DNA from: Sphingomonas glacialis | GTDB taxonomy: Bacteria > Pseudomonadota > Alphaproteobacteria > Sphingomonadales > Sphingomonadaceae | Assembly (NCBI RefSeq): GCF_014653575.1 | Contig: NZ_BNAQ01000002.1 | Coordinates: 496,001 to 560,000, forward strand | Length of the DNA stretch: 64,000 nucleotides | Direction: 5' to 3' | Shown: positions 62,157 to 64,000 of the stretch, one piece after another | Numbering within the stretch: position 1 is the first letter of the stretch | How the letters are laid out: every line of letters starts with the position of its first letter | Program-made: the position numbers and the translations under genes | The notes under the pieces: generated by a model | Database searches by the model: none | Seen by the model: only the letters and a program-made list of their open reading frames with translations | What the model was told of the DNA's origin: nothing

Positions 62157-63092
62157 ATGAAAGTCGTCCTCCCCGCCCTCGCCCGCGCACTGCTTGAGCC
62201 CAAGCTCCCCGCTGGGCTCGACATCAGCTGGGTCATGACGCGCGAAGAGGCGACCGCGGCGATGGCCGATGCCGATATCGGCTGGGTCGACCTCTATCCG
62301 CACGGGCTGACCGAGGAAGCCGTCGCCGCGGGCACCGCGCTCAAATGGCTGTTCACCGCGATCGCCGGACTCGATTCGCTCGATCTGCCGGCATTGGCGC
62401 GGCGCGGGACGATCGTCACCAACGGCACCGGGATCAACGCGATCGCGGTCGCCGAATACACCGTGCTCGGCATCCTCGCCGCGGCGAAGCGCTTCGACCA
62501 GGTGGTGCGGATCGCCGACCGCCACGAATGGCCCGATTCGGCGCCCGGCCGGATCGAATTGTTCGAAAGCCGCGCGCTGATCGTCGGCTATGGCGCGATC
62601 GGCACGCTCGTCGCCGAGCGGCTGCGCGCGTTCGGCGTCGCGGTGACTGGCGTCACCCGTTCGGGGCGCGACGGCACGCTGACCCCCGATGCGTGGAAAG
62701 CCCGGCTCGGCGAGTATGACTGGGTGATCCTCGCCGCCCCCTCGACCGACACGACCAAGGCGATGATCGGCGCCGAAGAGCTCGCCGCGATGAAGCCCAG
62801 CGCCTGGTTGATCAACATCGCGCGCGGCGACATGATCGACCAGGACGCGCTGATCGTCGCGCTCACCGCAAAGACGATCGCCGGCGCCTATCTCGACACC
62901 GTCACGCCCGAGCCGTTGCCCGCTGACCATCCGCTGTGGTCGGCGCCCAACACGATTCATTCGATGCATCTGTCGGGCCGCAGCCAGACCAAGATGTTCC
63001 AGCGGGCGGCTGCGCTCTTCCTGCGCAACCTCGATGCGTTCCTGGCGGGTAGGCCGATGGAAAATGTGGTCGATCTCGACGCCGGCTATTGA
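62157..63092 (+). CDS. D-2-hydroxyacid dehydrogenase family protein
   Basis: The product is 311 residues from the ATG at 62157. The Rossmann motif is LIVGYGAIGTLVAERLRAFG (near 142-161). The catalytic residues of the family are in LINIARGDMIDQDAL (Arg), DTVTPEPLPADHPLW (Glu) and SMHLSG (His). The substrate loop has TAIAGLDSLD and NGTGINAIAVAEY. It reduces or oxidises 2-hydroxyacids with NAD(H); the substrate cannot be told. A bidirectional hairpin follows. Confidence 0.88.
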   Translation: MKVVLPALARALLEPKLPAGLDISWVMTREEATAAMADADIGWVDLYPHGLTEEAVAAGTALKWLFTAIAGLDSLDLPALARRGTIVTNGTGINAIAVAEYTVLGILAAAKRFDQVVRIADRHEWPDSAPGRIELFESRALIVGYGAIGTLVAERLRAFGVAVTGVTRSGRDGTLTPDAWKARLGEYDWVILAAPSTDTTKAMIGAEELAAMKPSAWLINIARGDMIDQDALIVALTAKTIAGAYLDTVTPEPLPADHPLWSAPNTIHSMHLSGRSQTKMFQRAAALFLRNLDAFLAGRPMENVVDLDAGY

Positions 63093-63099
63093 GGCGACA

Positions 63100-63126
63100 A
63101 CGGCGCCCGATCCATTCGGGCGCCGT
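63100..63126. terminator. Bidirectional hairpin between dehydrogenase and secreted-protein genes
   Basis: ACGGCGCCCGA and TCGGGCGCCGT form a perfect 11-bp stem around TCCAT. It sits between convergent genes and lacks a clear T-run on both sides, so it may act as a stable end or weak terminator. Confidence 0.6.
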
Positions 63127-63134
63127 CCTGCCGA

Positions 63135-63440
63135 TCAATAGCCGTCGTTGCGCCAATCGCGACCGCGGCCCCAGCCGCCATGCTCGAAGCGCTCGCGCTG
63201 CCAGTGGCGGCGGCGGGCCTGCTCCTGCCAGCGACGATGCTCGATCCAGCGCTGGCGGGCATAGCCCCCGTCGCGATAGCCGCGATCGTCATACCGGCGG
63301 TCGCCGCGGTCGTGATAGCCGTCCTGATACTGCGACTGGCTGTTCCAGCCATCGTAGCGCTGTGCCGAGGCCGCGCCGGGGATGATCGCCAGCAGGGCCG
63401 TCAGGCCGAGCGACGCCGGAAGGATCAATTTACGAAACAT
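63135..63440 (-). CDS. Secreted Arg/Tyr/Gly-rich protein
   Basis: The product is 101 residues from the ATG at 63440. A signal peptide (LILPASLGLTALLAIIPGAA, then SAQ) is followed by repeats of YDDRGYRDGGYARQR type and a basic helical end (RRHWQRERFEHGGWGRG). The composition is like RcnB-type or other small exported basic proteins, and resembles the gene at 34778 in style but not in detail. It is likely periplasmic; the role is unknown. Confidence 0.65.
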   Translation of the reverse strand: MFRKLILPASLGLTALLAIIPGAASAQRYDGWNSQSQYQDGYHDRGDRRYDDRGYRDGGYARQRWIEHRRWQEQARRRHWQRERFEHGGWGRGRDWRNDGY

Positions 63441-63678
63441 GCGCGAACTCCTCGTCGGCAAGAGGCCGATCGCCATCGTCTAGCAATCGCGCGATGCGCC
63501 GAGGCTGAACGCAGGATGCAGCCAAGGTTAACGTCGCCGATCGCCAGGACGACGAATGCGCCGCCATTGCTGACGGGGCATTCGAATACACGAAGCGACG
63601 CTTTAGGGTTCGCCAGAGTCTTCGGCACCGAGCGTCGGCACGTCGAGAATCTCGACGCGCAACCTCACACGGCGCGTC

Positions 63679-64000
63679 TCAACAGCCGCCAAGCCCGGTG
63701 ACCGCACCGAGCAGGCTTGGCTTGCAGCGTTTCCGCGGGCGTTCGCTGCTCGAACGGTCGCCGTTCGAGCGCTCACTCCCCGATTCGTCGTCCATTTCGG
63801 GCATTCCGGGGAAGAAGGTCGCCGAGGTGCGGAAGCGCACGCGTGCGCTCCATTCCTGGTTCCACGGCCCGGTCGCGGGCCGTTCGGGATAGACGAAGGT
63901 CGATTCGGGACCGTAGCCGATCAGCGTCCCGAACATCATCTCGCCCGCCGCCTGCTTCACTTCGGCGGGCACGACGCAATTGGTCTGCGTCGGTGCGAGC
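63679..64000 (-). CDS. Secreted or envelope protein, C-terminal fragment (runs off window end)
   Basis: Reading in from 64000 gives 107 codons ending in ALLGAVTGLGGC-like residues (SLLGAVTGLGGC). Preceding parts are LAPTQTNCVVPAEVKQAAGE, MMFGTLIGYGPESTFVYPER, WNQEWSARVRFRTSATFFPG, an acidic stretch and RCKPSLLG. The frame is open past the window end, so the N-terminus is missing; the GTG at 63972 is probably internal. Two Cys near the end and the Phe/Arg pattern suggest an exported protein. No family is certain. Confidence 0.5.
   Translation of the reverse strand, partial: LAPTQTNCVVPAEVKQAAGEMMFGTLIGYGPESTFVYPERPATGPWNQEWSARVRFRTSATFFPGMPEMDDESGSERSNGDRSSSERPRKRCKPSLLGAVTGLGGC

Overview
The window looks like chromosomal DNA of a GC-rich alphaproteobacterium, most likely a sphingomonad (Sphingomonas or a close relative). 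The evidence is the strong GC bias at third codon positions, the tim44-like/mltA/smr block divergent from secB, the dnaA-rpsT-mutM-ubiE-ubiB-coa-dut neighbourhood conserved across Alphaproteobacteria, DUF3297 and DUF3072 small proteins, a large TonB-dependent receptor, and frequent short palindromic intergenic repeats. Taxonomy is inferred from gene content; no rRNA gene lies here.

Layout. 1-4.2 kb holds regulators and odd genes: the end of a GAF sensor, a hemerythrin-like protein, AraC and LuxR regulators, a perfect 20-bp palindrome, and a shortened CrtY-like flavoprotein. 4.4-13.2 kb is a chaperone-usher pilus locus of the Csu/spore-coat-U type. It has three leading subunit genes, of which two are paralogous probable major pilins, then a strong terminator-like hairpin, three coupled minor subunits, a chaperone, an usher, a two-domain tip-like subunit and a convergent extra subunit-like gene. 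13.4-24 kb is mostly housekeeping: tRNA-Pro, a TPR protein, yajC-secD-secF, an Mth938-like protein, a DUF3089 hydrolase, a GT4 glycosyltransferase, mannose-6-phosphate isomerase, bamD and recN. 24-26.3 kb holds a cold-shock gene, a small protein with a possible ACG start, and a lower-GC orphan gene. 26.5-40.4 kb holds ligA, a TonB receptor, a PhnZ-like HD protein, a LytS/LytTR two-component pair, small secreted proteins, a cyclophilin, a GGDEF-EAL protein and the smr-mltA-tim44 operon. 40.6-54.6 kb holds secB, murJ, trpS, a VapBC-like pair, dnaA, rpsT, mutM, ubiE, ubiB, separate coaC and coaB genes, dut and a moeB-like gene. 54.6-64 kb holds wecB-wecC, a phosphatase, galU, two FKBP isomerases, rpsU, cysS, a D-2-hydroxyacid dehydrogenase and two partly described secreted proteins, the last running off the window.

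The genes fit envelope biogenesis (SecDF-YajC, SecB, BamD, MurJ, MltA, periplasmic isomerases), surface polymers (ManA, GT4, WecB/WecC, GalU), adhesion (Csu-type pilus, c-di-GMP enzyme) and core information processing. I found no prophage, CRISPR array, transposase or biosynthetic cluster. The most distinctive items are the internal terminator of the pilus locus, the split coaC/coaB with GTGA coupling, the PhnZ-like HD protein that lacks two substrate residues, the degenerate CrtY-like protein, the ACG-start small gene, and interspersed repeats that in two places touch or supply a Shine-Dalgarno sequence.
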